64,000 nt of DNA from contig JASAON010001583.1 in the NCBI GenBank assembly GCA_030849065.1, positions 1 to 64,000 of the forward strand, written 5' to 3'. The translations under genes and the position numbers were made by a program. Below, piece by piece: positions 1-7,643 of this stretch (positions are counted from its first letter, which is position 1; each line of letters begins with the position of its first letter). Under the pieces are notes generated by a model. It was given only the letters and a program-made list of their open reading frames with translations, did no database searches and was not told the origin of the DNA. The stretch is from Jaenimonas drosophilae (taxonomy: Eukaryota; Euglenozoa; Kinetoplastea; Trypanosomatida; Trypanosomatidae).

Positions 1-510
1 GGGCGGGGGGCCCCCCGCGCCCTCCGGCGCATTGCCGGGGCCCCCCCCCCCGCCCCCCCCGGGGGGGCCGCCGGGGGGGGGGGGGGGCCCCCCCCCCCCC
101 GCCCCCGCGGGCTGGCGCGCGCGGCCGGGGAAACCCCGGGGGCCCGCCGGTGGCGCGTCGAAACAATGGCGGCGCAGCCGGATGCGCGCGGGGCTATGGC
201 TATTCTCGCCGCAAGCCCGGCATCCCGGATTGTTTCATTCCGCTCCGAATGCTCCCGGTGCCTTGGCGCGGCGGCTCCGGCGGGTTTGTTTCGGGGGCGC
301 CTGTTTCGTGCGGCGGAATTTTCGCCCGTTTCGCGCCACCCCCCGCCCCCCCCCCCCAAAAAAAAGGGACCCCCGCCCCCGCCTGTGGCTTGCAGGGGCG
401 GGGGGGGGCATGCGCCCCCCCCGGGCCCGGCCGGCGGCCAGGGCGCGGCGGGGGGGGGGGGGGGGGGGGGCGGCCGGGGGGGGCGGGCGCACGGGCGCCC
501 GCGCCCCCCC

Positions 511-541
<31 letters not shown>

Positions 542-1080
542 AAAAAAAAAAAGAAAAGGGACGCCCGCCGCCGCATTTAGATGGCGGGCGATTGTGTGAC
601 AATTCCCCCGCCCCTTTCCCGCCATTCGGAAATGTTGGCCCCGTTAGCAGCGTTTCCATCCGCGCCGCCCCCGCCGCCGGGCCTTGCGTTGCCCCCCTGG
701 CGGCGTTTTTTTTGTTCCGCGTTGAATGGTTGGTGGGCGGGGTTCTGCGGTTGTTGGATGGCGCGCTGCGGGCTCGCAACTTCGATGCCCATGTGCGGCG
801 TCTTTTTCCTCGTTCTTGGTGGCCGCCCCCTTTGGCTTCGGTGCCAGCAAGAATTTTGTCAGTTGCTCCGTGGGGGCGGGGGGGGGGGCGCTGGGGATGT
901 TTGCTTTGGCGTGCTTCCTTGGGAAAGAGTTTTTGGGGTGGTCGTCACCTCTCGCCTCGCGCTGCTCCAATTCGCGGCTTTTCATGGGCCCAGAATTTTT
1001 GCGCTGAATTTTTCGCTGTGTTGAGGCCGTGGGGGGATCGATGGGAAATCCTCCGATTACAACGTAGGAAGGTTGCCGTG
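1..1080. other. GC-rich, homopolymer-rich contig-terminal region without a gene
   Basis: The first kilobase consists largely of G and C homopolymers, including a G run at 450-470 and a run of about 28 C followed directly by about 21 A at 504-552. Disorder is strongest in the first 550 bases and fades toward 1,050, where ordinary trypanosomatid intergenic sequence begins. Several frames stay open on both strands, but they encode only Pro/Gly/Arg/Ala low complexity and none resembles a protein. I see no TTAGGG/CCCTAA telomeric hexamers. It is either a poor-consensus contig end or an unusual subtelomeric repeat; I favour the former. Confidence 0.7.
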
Positions 1081-1125
1081 ACATGATGCAAAGTTGGTGT
1101 GGTGCCGTGCTCGCTAATTTGACCA

Positions 1126-1152
1126 TTTGCGTTCTTTTTGTTTTTGCTTCAG
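1126..1152 (+). promoter_or_regulatory. Predicted spliced-leader acceptor site (polypyrimidine tract + AG)
   Basis: A pyrimidine-rich stretch ends in CAG at 1150-1152, six bases before an in-frame ATG at 1158. This is the usual trypanosomatid trans-splice acceptor layout. It implies that the longer open frame starting at 1083 is interrupted by the splice site and is not translated from there. Confidence 0.55.
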
Positions 1153-1157
1153 GGGCG

Positions 1158-2018
1158 ATGTACTATTCATTCAATACGTCGCTGGAACGGAAGCACAATA
1201 GGCCGCTTCTTGACTTTATTCGATTCGTAGCGTACCAAGGGAAACGCGCACGTTTTCCAATGCGCTACAACGGGGAGTTTTCAAAGCATATTCCAGAATT
1301 TTTTACCAGTGAACTCTATTATACATGTCTAGATGAGGTAACTCCAGCGAATAGTTGCCCTTCATCCCCTCCACCAGAGCCAGAGATGTCGAGTGGTTCT
1401 GCGCCATGTTCCAATGACTCTGTGGCAAATGCACTTCCTGGCCCTGTTGCGAAGCTGGAGGAAGTTGAGGCTTCGGTTTCACCAATGCTGTCGACATCGA
1501 AACCACCGGATCGAAAGAGAGTCCGTGAGCCAGAGATAGAGATAAATTCCACGTCCAGCCGAGTGGACTTCTCCAGCCGGCCTTTTGGATGCGAACTGGT
1601 TACCAAAGCGCAAAAAGGTCTAATTTATTCAAGGTATGTGGACCTGCAGTTGAGTGACCTTGGCTTATTGCCAGTGTTTGATTCAGGAAGGAGGCCCGAT
1701 AAGATGGAAAAGAAATCCTCAATCGGTAAGCATTGTTGCTACCTTCTTTTAGGTACAACAATGATTGTTTCGGGAACAATTACAGACTTTGATTCTGATT
1801 CTTGTGCACAAATTGTCCCAGATAAGGGTGGGGCAAACACAGATATTGAATGGGTTGATTTTGAGCGTCTTTATGAAGTTCCTCTGAACCTCAGTGATAT
1901 TCGCACGCAGGCTGCAGAGCGGATTAAAGAAATCTTTGAGCGTGCCCGCGTGGTAACGGAGAGGACAAATGATAATAGCACGCACTGCTTGGATGCTCAA
2001 AGCGATTCACAGCAGTGA
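1158..2018 (+). CDS. Hypothetical protein, 286 aa
   Basis: I do not recognise this protein. The frame is open from an ATG at 1083, but the 25 extra residues are hydrophobic only because they translate a polypyrimidine tract. The AG at 1151-1152 makes the ATG at 1158 the better start, with a very short 5' UTR. The N-terminal 50 residues are basic and aromatic-rich. A Ser/Pro/Glu-rich probably disordered stretch follows (about 65-150, with a KRVRE basic patch), then a more ordered C-terminal half with a short hydrophobic strand pair and an amphipathic helix near the end. Codons are AT-richer than those of genes further into the window. It is the first gene of the unit. Function is unknown; a kinetoplastid-specific protein is likely. 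Confidence 0.6.
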   Translation: MYYSFNTSLERKHNRPLLDFIRFVAYQGKRARFPMRYNGEFSKHIPEFFTSELYYTCLDEVTPANSCPSSPPPEPEMSSGSAPCSNDSVANALPGPVAKLEEVEASVSPMLSTSKPPDRKRVREPEIEINSTSSRVDFSSRPFGCELVTKAQKGLIYSRYVDLQLSDLGLLPVFDSGRRPDKMEKKSSIGKHCCYLLLGTTMIVSGTITDFDSDSCAQIVPDKGGANTDIEWVDFERLYEVPLNLSDIRTQAAERIKEIFERARVVTERTNDNSTHCLDAQSDSQQ

Positions 2019-2120
2019 AATAATGCTGCACAAATTTTCTATCGTGGATTGACCTGTATTATCATATGGCTGAGCTCTTTCAACGACATGGTAATGAGAT
2101 GGGGCTGCGATCTTGTGACC

Positions 2121-2152
2121 TCTTTCTTCTTTCTGCTTTCTTCTCCAATAAG
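2121..2152 (+). promoter_or_regulatory. Predicted trans-splice acceptor for PGDH
   Basis: A long T/C tract runs to an AG at 2151-2152, 14 bases upstream of the ATG at 2166. The longer reading frame beginning at 2049 lies across this tract and is probably untranslated upstream of it. Confidence 0.6.
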
Positions 2153-2165
2153 AACTGCCGTAACC

Positions 2166-3392
2166 ATGAATCCTGTTATTGTGGACCCTCCCTATCATGC
2201 TCTACTCCTTGAAGGCGTTAACCCTGCCGCTAAGGAGCTTCTTGAAGCGCAGGGATGCATTGTGGAATCACTACCCACAGCTCTGGATCCTGAAGAGTTG
2301 AAGCGAAAAATTGAGAACGTGCACTTTCTTGGTATTCGAAGCAAAACCCATCTGTCAAAGGAAATCCTTGATTGCGCACCAAGACTGCTTGCTGTGGGGT
2401 GCTTCTGCATCGGGACAAATCAAGTGGATTTGGCACACGCCAACAAGCGAGGCATCGCAGTTTTCAATTCTCCCTTTGCGAATACCAGAAGCGTGGCTGA
2501 ACTTGCCATTGCAGAAATTATTTCTTTGGCGAGAAAACTCACACAAAGAAGTTCTGAGGTGCACGAAGGAACTTGGAACAAAACTCATGTTGGGTGCTTT
2601 GAAGTCCGAGGAAAGACTGTTGGTATCATTGGATACGGTCACATTGGTTCCCAGGTCGGAGTCCTCGCAGAGTCTCTCGGTATGAATGTGGTTTTTTATG
2701 ATATTATTCCAACGCTGACGATTGGAAATGCGAAAAAAATGAAAACTGTCGATGATTTGCTGGCGGTCTCAGATTTCGTTACGATTCACGTTCCGGAGAC
2801 TTCACAAACCCAAGGACTGATTGGAGCAAATCAAATCCGTCTCATGAAACGGGGAGCTTACCTGCTGAACTTGAGTCGCGGAACTGTTGTGGATTTGGAT
2901 GCTCTGGCATCTGCCCTTCGCGACGGCCATCTTGCTGGCGCTGGCGTTGACGTGTATCCGCAGGAACCCCCATCCGCGAAGGTGAAGCATTCAACTCCTC
3001 TCCAAGGAATCCCCAACGTAATTCTCACTCCACATATTGGTGGGTCAACCTGTGAAGCCCAAACAGCCATTGGAATGGAAGTTGGTGCTTCTCTGGCAAA
3101 GTTTGTGACAAGTGGTGCCACAACAGGCGCGGTTAACTTTCCTGAGCTGACGCCACCGTCAACTTCAGAAGGAATGTTCCGAATTACCAATGTTCATCAA
3201 AATGTTCCTGGAGCCTTGAAGGAAATCAACAAAATTGCGGTGGACCTTGGGTGCAATATCGGCCTTCAATTTCTTGCGACTCATAAGTCAATTGGGTACT
3301 TAATTATGGACGTCGACCATGATGTTGCACCTGAGCTCCGCAACCGAATTGCTGCACTGGATTGCAGTCTTCGAACTCTTATCATCATGTAG
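2166..3392 (+). CDS. PGDH: D-3-phosphoglycerate dehydrogenase (bacterial SerA type, with ACT domain)
   Basis: This enzyme oxidises 3-phosphoglycerate to 3-phosphohydroxypyruvate with NAD, the first step of phosphorylated serine synthesis. At 408 residues it matches the E. coli-type enzyme, which has one C-terminal ACT domain, and not the longer animal form. Visible motifs are the substrate-site stretch CFCIGTNQVDL near residue 80, NTRSVAE near 107, the dinucleotide loop GYGHIG at 156-161, catalytic Arg238 in SRGTVVD, Glu near 267 in PQEP, and catalytic His290 in TPHIGGST. The ACT domain occupies roughly 335-408. The start at 2166 follows a strong splice-acceptor tract and aligns with the family N-terminus. 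Close similarity to the bacterial class suggests ancient lateral acquisition (inference). The adjacent downstream gene is a class V aminotransferase. Confidence 0.95.
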   Translation: MNPVIVDPPYHALLLEGVNPAAKELLEAQGCIVESLPTALDPEELKRKIENVHFLGIRSKTHLSKEILDCAPRLLAVGCFCIGTNQVDLAHANKRGIAVFNSPFANTRSVAELAIAEIISLARKLTQRSSEVHEGTWNKTHVGCFEVRGKTVGIIGYGHIGSQVGVLAESLGMNVVFYDIIPTLTIGNAKKMKTVDDLLAVSDFVTIHVPETSQTQGLIGANQIRLMKRGAYLLNLSRGTVVDLDALASALRDGHLAGAGVDVYPQEPPSAKVKHSTPLQGIPNVILTPHIGGSTCEAQTAIGMEVGASLAKFVTSGATTGAVNFPELTPPSTSEGMFRITNVHQNVPGALKEINKIAVDLGCNIGLQFLATHKSIGYLIMDVDHDVAPELRNRIAALDCSLRTLIIM

Positions 3393-3611
3393 CAGTGCCT
3401 TTATTTGTGATGGTTCCAAGAGTTTGACGATTCTTACATATTGTGGGCTGAGTTCGTAATTCTTTATTGTGCTTCTTGAGATTGAGTCTATTTTCCAGTG
3501 GTCTTCAGTGACTCATCAATGACTGTGCTGAGTGGATTCCCGAATACATGAGCTGCGTCTTCGCTTTCACTGTTTTTATGACGGCAACTGTCAGGGAACA
3601 AAAGCCGTACC

Positions 3612-4754
3612 ATGCCACAACAAGCACAAATTCTGTTTACTCCTGGTCCATTGATGACTTCTACGAGCGTGAAGAATTCAATGCTGAGAGATTATGCAAG
3701 CCGTGATCAACAGTTTATGAATGCAGTGAAGTTCATTCGAACAAAAATTCTTTCCATTGCAGGTCTCAATGACGACGATTGGGTGTGCATTCTTCAACAG
3801 GGTGCTGGAACAATGGGTATCGAAGCTGCTATCTCAACGACATTTCCAAAGAGCGGGGGCAAGTATCTCCTCCTTAATTCCGGAAAGTACTCGGAGCGAC
3901 AGGGAGCGATCGTGACTCGTCTTGGATTCCCCATGGTGGTTCTCAAAGCAGGCGAGGGAGAGGAGCTAAATCTCACAAATTTGGAATCCATTCTTCGTCA
4001 GCATCCGGATATCACAACGGTGGGGTATGTTCATCACGAAACCAGTACTGGCATGATTTATCCTGCCGAGCGCATTGCTGAGACAGTTCGGAAGTTTATT
4101 CCACATGCAACGATTATTGCGGATTGCATGAGCAGCTTCGGTGGCATTCCATTGAATATTGAAAAATCCTGCGACGTACTGATCACTTCGCCCAATAAGT
4201 GTCTTCACAGCGTCCCTGGTGTCTCCATCATTATCACTCGCCGCTCATTGATCCACCGATGCAATGGACAAGCGCGAAGCTCAACTCTTGATCTCTCTGC
4301 GCAGTTAAAGTCATTTGACAAGAGTGGCCAGTTTGTTATTACTCCACCAGTTCACGTATTGATGGCTCTGAGGACGGCACTAGAGGAGTATGAGAGCGAA
4401 GGAGGACTCAGCGGCCGAGAGCTATCTTACTGCGAAAAGGCCGAGTTTGTGCGGAATGCGGTAAAAGAGATGGGCTTTGCGTTGTTTCTTCGTGAAGGAC
4501 GTCCAAGCGTGGGAAATATCGTCGTCTGCGTAAAAATGCCAACGGATCCTCGTTGGAGCTTTAAGAAGTTCTATGAGTTTCTCAGTGCTCACGGCTATGT
4601 GATTTATCCAGGAAAAGCTTCCCATGCTAACACCTTTCGCTTTGGCATCATTGGCCATCTCTCCTTGGATGATGTGAAGAAGGTTATGTCATGCTCTAAG
4701 GAGGCACTTAAGACAATGGGAATTGATCGTCTGAAGTGCGGCAGCAAAATGTAG
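3612..4754 (+). CDS. AEPT: 2-aminoethylphosphonate:pyruvate aminotransferase-like, class V PLP enzyme
   Basis: A fold-type I, class V aminotransferase of 380 residues that best fits PhnW/AEP transaminase. This family interconverts 2-aminoethylphosphonate and phosphonoacetaldehyde with pyruvate/alanine. Evidence is the N-terminal LFTPGPLMTS, the cofactor phosphate segment QGAGTMGIEAA near residue 64, Asp in ADCMSSFGGIPL near 170, and the Schiff-base lysine Lys196 in SPNKCLHSVPG, all in family positions. AEP decorates glycoconjugates in some trypanosomatids, which would give it a role in phosphonolipid or glycan synthesis or turnover. It lies 219 bases after PGDH. Because PGDH yields phosphohydroxypyruvate, a role transaminating a related 3-carbon phosphoacid cannot be excluded, but the motifs favour AEP over SerC. 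No obvious targeting signal is seen. Confidence 0.85.
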   Translation: MPQQAQILFTPGPLMTSTSVKNSMLRDYASRDQQFMNAVKFIRTKILSIAGLNDDDWVCILQQGAGTMGIEAAISTTFPKSGGKYLLLNSGKYSERQGAIVTRLGFPMVVLKAGEGEELNLTNLESILRQHPDITTVGYVHHETSTGMIYPAERIAETVRKFIPHATIIADCMSSFGGIPLNIEKSCDVLITSPNKCLHSVPGVSIIITRRSLIHRCNGQARSSTLDLSAQLKSFDKSGQFVITPPVHVLMALRTALEEYESEGGLSGRELSYCEKAEFVRNAVKEMGFALFLREGRPSVGNIVVCVKMPTDPRWSFKKFYEFLSAHGYVIYPGKASHANTFRFGIIGHLSLDDVKKVMSCSKEALKTMGIDRLKCGSKM

Positions 4755-5017
4755 CATGTAGGATGATTTCGTTCGCGGCTCACAAGTAATTAATTAGTTG
4801 CCTCAGAAACAGACAGAGTTACTCCATCATATTTCTTGAGGTTCTTCTCACGGTCGAGTTACCAGCGACAATATGAATTGTGACTGACTGGTGTCTATGC
4901 TGCACGCAACTCGAGCAAGGAACTGCTTGTATCTTGTCTGTTTTATCTCTCATTGTGGCTTTCATTTCGTCTTCCCTCGGGGCAGTAACACAATAATACA
5001 CACCACATATTGTACCA

Positions 5018-6052
5018 ATGAAGCTCTTTCGCTATCTGGTGAGCCAAAACAAGAACCGCACAATCGATAGCACAATTCCAGGAGGAACAGTAGATCTTGA
5101 TTTGACTGAAATCTATCCCCGAGTAGTCTGCATGGGGTTTCCCGCTTCTGGGTTTGAGTCACTCTATCGAAACTCGTACAACGATGAGCTGCGGTATCTC
5201 GACCACAAATATGGCGAAAACTACATGGTGTACAACCTGTGTAAGGAACCATCTTATACCTATCCACTTGACCGGTTTCATGGTCGTGTCAGATGCTATC
5301 CCTTTTACGATCACCATCCAGCTCCACTTGAGATGATGCCAGCCTTTGTGAAGGATGCGTGTTCATACTTGAATGAGGACAGTAGAAATGTTGTGGTTAT
5401 CCATTGCATGGCTGGTAAGGGAAGGACAGGAATCATGGCTTGCTGTTTGCTCCTCCGAATTGATCCTTCGATGCATCAATCTGCACAGGAGGCAATCAAG
5501 TATTATGGTGAAAAGCGCACGAAAGATGGGGATGGATTAACCCCACCAAATCAGCGCCGTTCTGTTCAATATTACGAGTATCTTCTTCAAAGATTTGGCG
5601 GAGAGGTGCCTTCAACCATTCCCGTCCTACAGATTCTTGAGATCCGTTTTGTTGATCTCTCTCAAGTGTCACTCCATCACATTACAATTGTGCATGAGTC
5701 TACCAATCAGCAACAGACTCTGAAATTGAAAGATATGAAGAGTGGAAAGTCTCCGGCGAGGTTTCAGAGAATTACTCGGTCAATTGAAGGAGTCAAAGAA
5801 GTTGATGTGAAGGTTATCGATTGCAGGGCATCCGCAATCCAGTTCTGTGGTGACTTGAAAATCTATTTTTACAGCCGCTACAAACGTGTTGGATTTCTTT
5901 ATCTTCACTCATTGTTTGTCAAGGCGTTTTATGGGTGCGCTGAAATTGATTATCTGAATCACATAACCAGCCCATACTCAGGAGTCGAAATTCAAGTTGG
6001 TGCAGCAGATGGAGACGCAGGCCCATCTTCTGATGCTTCATACCCCTCTTAG
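5018..6052 (+). CDS. PTEN: PTEN-like phosphoinositide 3-phosphatase
   Basis: A 344-residue dual-specificity phosphatase of the PTEN type, expected to dephosphorylate the 3-position of phosphoinositides and oppose PI3-kinase. The N-terminal DLDLTEIYPRVVCMGFPA segment and the WPD-loop equivalent YPFYDHHPAP (near residue 97) are typical. The P-loop is HCMAGKGRTG at 129-138, with catalytic Cys130 and Arg136. A C2-like domain follows (about 195-315), ending in an acidic/serine tail that lacks a recognisable PDZ ligand. Human PTEN has Lys at the second P-loop position after Cys (K125); here it is Met131, which removes one of the basic residues credited with reading the acidic head group. The other basic P-loop residue, Lys134, is kept. 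It is shorter than human PTEN (403 residues), mainly at the C-terminus. Confidence 0.93.
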   Translation: MKLFRYLVSQNKNRTIDSTIPGGTVDLDLTEIYPRVVCMGFPASGFESLYRNSYNDELRYLDHKYGENYMVYNLCKEPSYTYPLDRFHGRVRCYPFYDHHPAPLEMMPAFVKDACSYLNEDSRNVVVIHCMAGKGRTGIMACCLLLRIDPSMHQSAQEAIKYYGEKRTKDGDGLTPPNQRRSVQYYEYLLQRFGGEVPSTIPVLQILEIRFVDLSQVSLHHITIVHESTNQQQTLKLKDMKSGKSPARFQRITRSIEGVKEVDVKVIDCRASAIQFCGDLKIYFYSRYKRVGFLYLHSLFVKAFYGCAEIDYLNHITSPYSGVEIQVGAADGDAGPSSDASYPS

Positions 6053-6164
6053 GCTCTTGATTGGGCCGTTCTGCTAGGATACCAACTTTTCTTTTGATAC
6101 TGCTTTTCCATGATATTTATTGTTCTGCTACCGACCACTGCCGCTGTGTGCTGACCTAATGTGT

Positions 6165-6188
6165 ATTTGCTTTTTCTCGTTTCTCCAG
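6165..6188 (+). promoter_or_regulatory. Predicted trans-splice acceptor for TYW2-like gene
   Basis: A T/C-rich stretch ends in CCAG at 6185-6188. It sits inside the longest open frame (from 6120), which argues for the next in-frame ATG at 6225 as the real start. Confidence 0.6.
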
Positions 6189-6224
6189 TGTTTGGGTACT
6201 AGGGGTGAACACTTCGTCATAGAA

Positions 6225-7403
6225 ATGTTGATCACTTCCAAGAAAAAGCTTTTGCTGGGGCTACTCCTCCTGCTTGTTGCCACAATTGCGAGATTTTTAT
6301 ACGGAAGGTCCAGAGCGACTCCCACAATCCGAAAGAAGGCAAAAGAGCTAAAGAATGCCCCAAAGAGACGTTTTAAGGGCACGGCACCCCAAAAATCAGC
6401 GGAGTTCACTTCACTTGTGCAGCAGAGTTACCCGGAATTCTCTGAAGGAGCAGCGCTCGAGTTGTTTCCACGAAAATATGAAGTTCATGGGCACGTTGTC
6501 GTCGTGCGCCTGAATCCCGGAACCACAGTTGAGCAGTTCAGACCTGTGGCTGTTTGTTTTGCTGGTTGCTTCGCGCCAATTGTGGTGGATGTAGTTCTGC
6601 TGGATACGGAAGGCATTGTGGGAGAGCTTCGGCGTCCAAAGTTGGAGCTTCTTTTCATCACTCCGGAACCGGGACCCAGCTACCCGAGGCAGGTGATGAG
6701 TCGCTTTGTGAAGCAGTGGCAAGCCAATCGCGCGACTGCGACGCGCTCGGAGATGACCTTGGATGACCTCCAGCAGCTTCGACCGTTCGTAGAATGCCCC
6801 ACCTACACCTTACACGTTGAGAACGGAGTGCGATACAGCTTCGACGTGCGGAAGGTAATGTTTTGCAGTGGCAATACGACTGAACGCATGCACTTTTCTA
6901 CTGTGGATGCTTCTGGAGAGGTGGTGGTTGATATGTTTTCAGGCATTGGTTACTTCACATTGCCTTTGGCAATGCATGGCAAGCCTCGGGTTATCCATGC
7001 ACTCGAGAAGAATGCCGACAGCGTGGCCTTCTTGAGGCTTAACGCCATCCAGAATGGGGTGGACCATTTAGTGTTTCCTCAGTGTGGTGACAATCGGATT
7101 ACCGGAGATGAACTCCTGGGCACATGTGATCGAGTGCTAATGGGGTACATTCCATCATGCCAGGAATTTCTACCCCGTGCAGTGACATTTTTAAGGTGCC
7201 ATCCTGAGTCTGGGAGACCTATGGGCGTGATTCATTATCACTTTCTCGCCGACAAGTCGTGCCGCGCAGAAGACGTTCACGCAGAGGTCACTGACTCGAT
7301 TGGAGCTCTTCTCTCTGATCACATGACAGTTCCTACAATGCGACGCGTGAAGTCGTACGCACCGAAGAAGTTTCACTTCGTCGCGGATTTAAAGTTCGAG
7401 TAA
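6225..7403 (+). CDS. TYW2: tRNA wybutosine-synthesizing protein 2-like methyltransferase-fold enzyme with N-terminal membrane anchor
   Basis: Class I SAM-dependent enzyme of the TRM5/TYW2 group, 392 residues from the ATG at 6225. The sequence shows GNTTERMHF, the SAM-binding DMFSGIGYFTLP (about residue 236), an acidic Glu at the end of the second strand (ALEKNADSV), and MGYIPSCQEFLP. The last matches the IPS-type motif of TYW2 rather than the NLP motif of TRM5. TYW2 transfers the aminocarboxypropyl group of SAM to the wybutosine precursor at G37 of tRNA-Phe. Unusually, residues about 8-24 form a strong hydrophobic helix preceded by KKK and followed by basic residues, like a signal anchor. This would tether the enzyme to ER or an outer mitochondrial membrane. 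The upstream open frame (6120-6224) crosses a splice acceptor and was excluded. Confidence 0.8.
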   Translation: MLITSKKKLLLGLLLLLVATIARFLYGRSRATPTIRKKAKELKNAPKRRFKGTAPQKSAEFTSLVQQSYPEFSEGAALELFPRKYEVHGHVVVVRLNPGTTVEQFRPVAVCFAGCFAPIVVDVVLLDTEGIVGELRRPKLELLFITPEPGPSYPRQVMSRFVKQWQANRATATRSEMTLDDLQQLRPFVECPTYTLHVENGVRYSFDVRKVMFCSGNTTERMHFSTVDASGEVVVDMFSGIGYFTLPLAMHGKPRVIHALEKNADSVAFLRLNAIQNGVDHLVFPQCGDNRITGDELLGTCDRVLMGYIPSCQEFLPRAVTFLRCHPESGRPMGVIHYHFLADKSCRAEDVHAEVTDSIGALLSDHMTVPTMRRVKSYAPKKFHFVADLKFE

Positions 7404-7643
7404 TCAAAACGTTGGCGTCACATTGGCTCCTGCTGCAGTAACTGGTGCGTCTTTGGTGTAAAGAGGGATGCCGGTAGTGGATGCTTGCACATTGTTGGAA
7501 TACGTTGATTCATCTCCGTTTTCTTTTTCTGATAGTGACCGGTCCAGGGGAGTTGGGATCCCGTCCTGTAGTGTGATTGGAACTCCGTCGGGAGTGGTTC
7601 AACTCTTCCGTTGCTCACAATAAGCGAGAGAAGGCCATGACGA

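Noticed and set aside
32..1086. Overlapping open frames on both strands of up to 306 codons in the first kilobase
   Set aside because: They are Pro/Gly/Ala/Arg translations of GC homopolymers, with frames open in all phases, which is compositional rather than coding.
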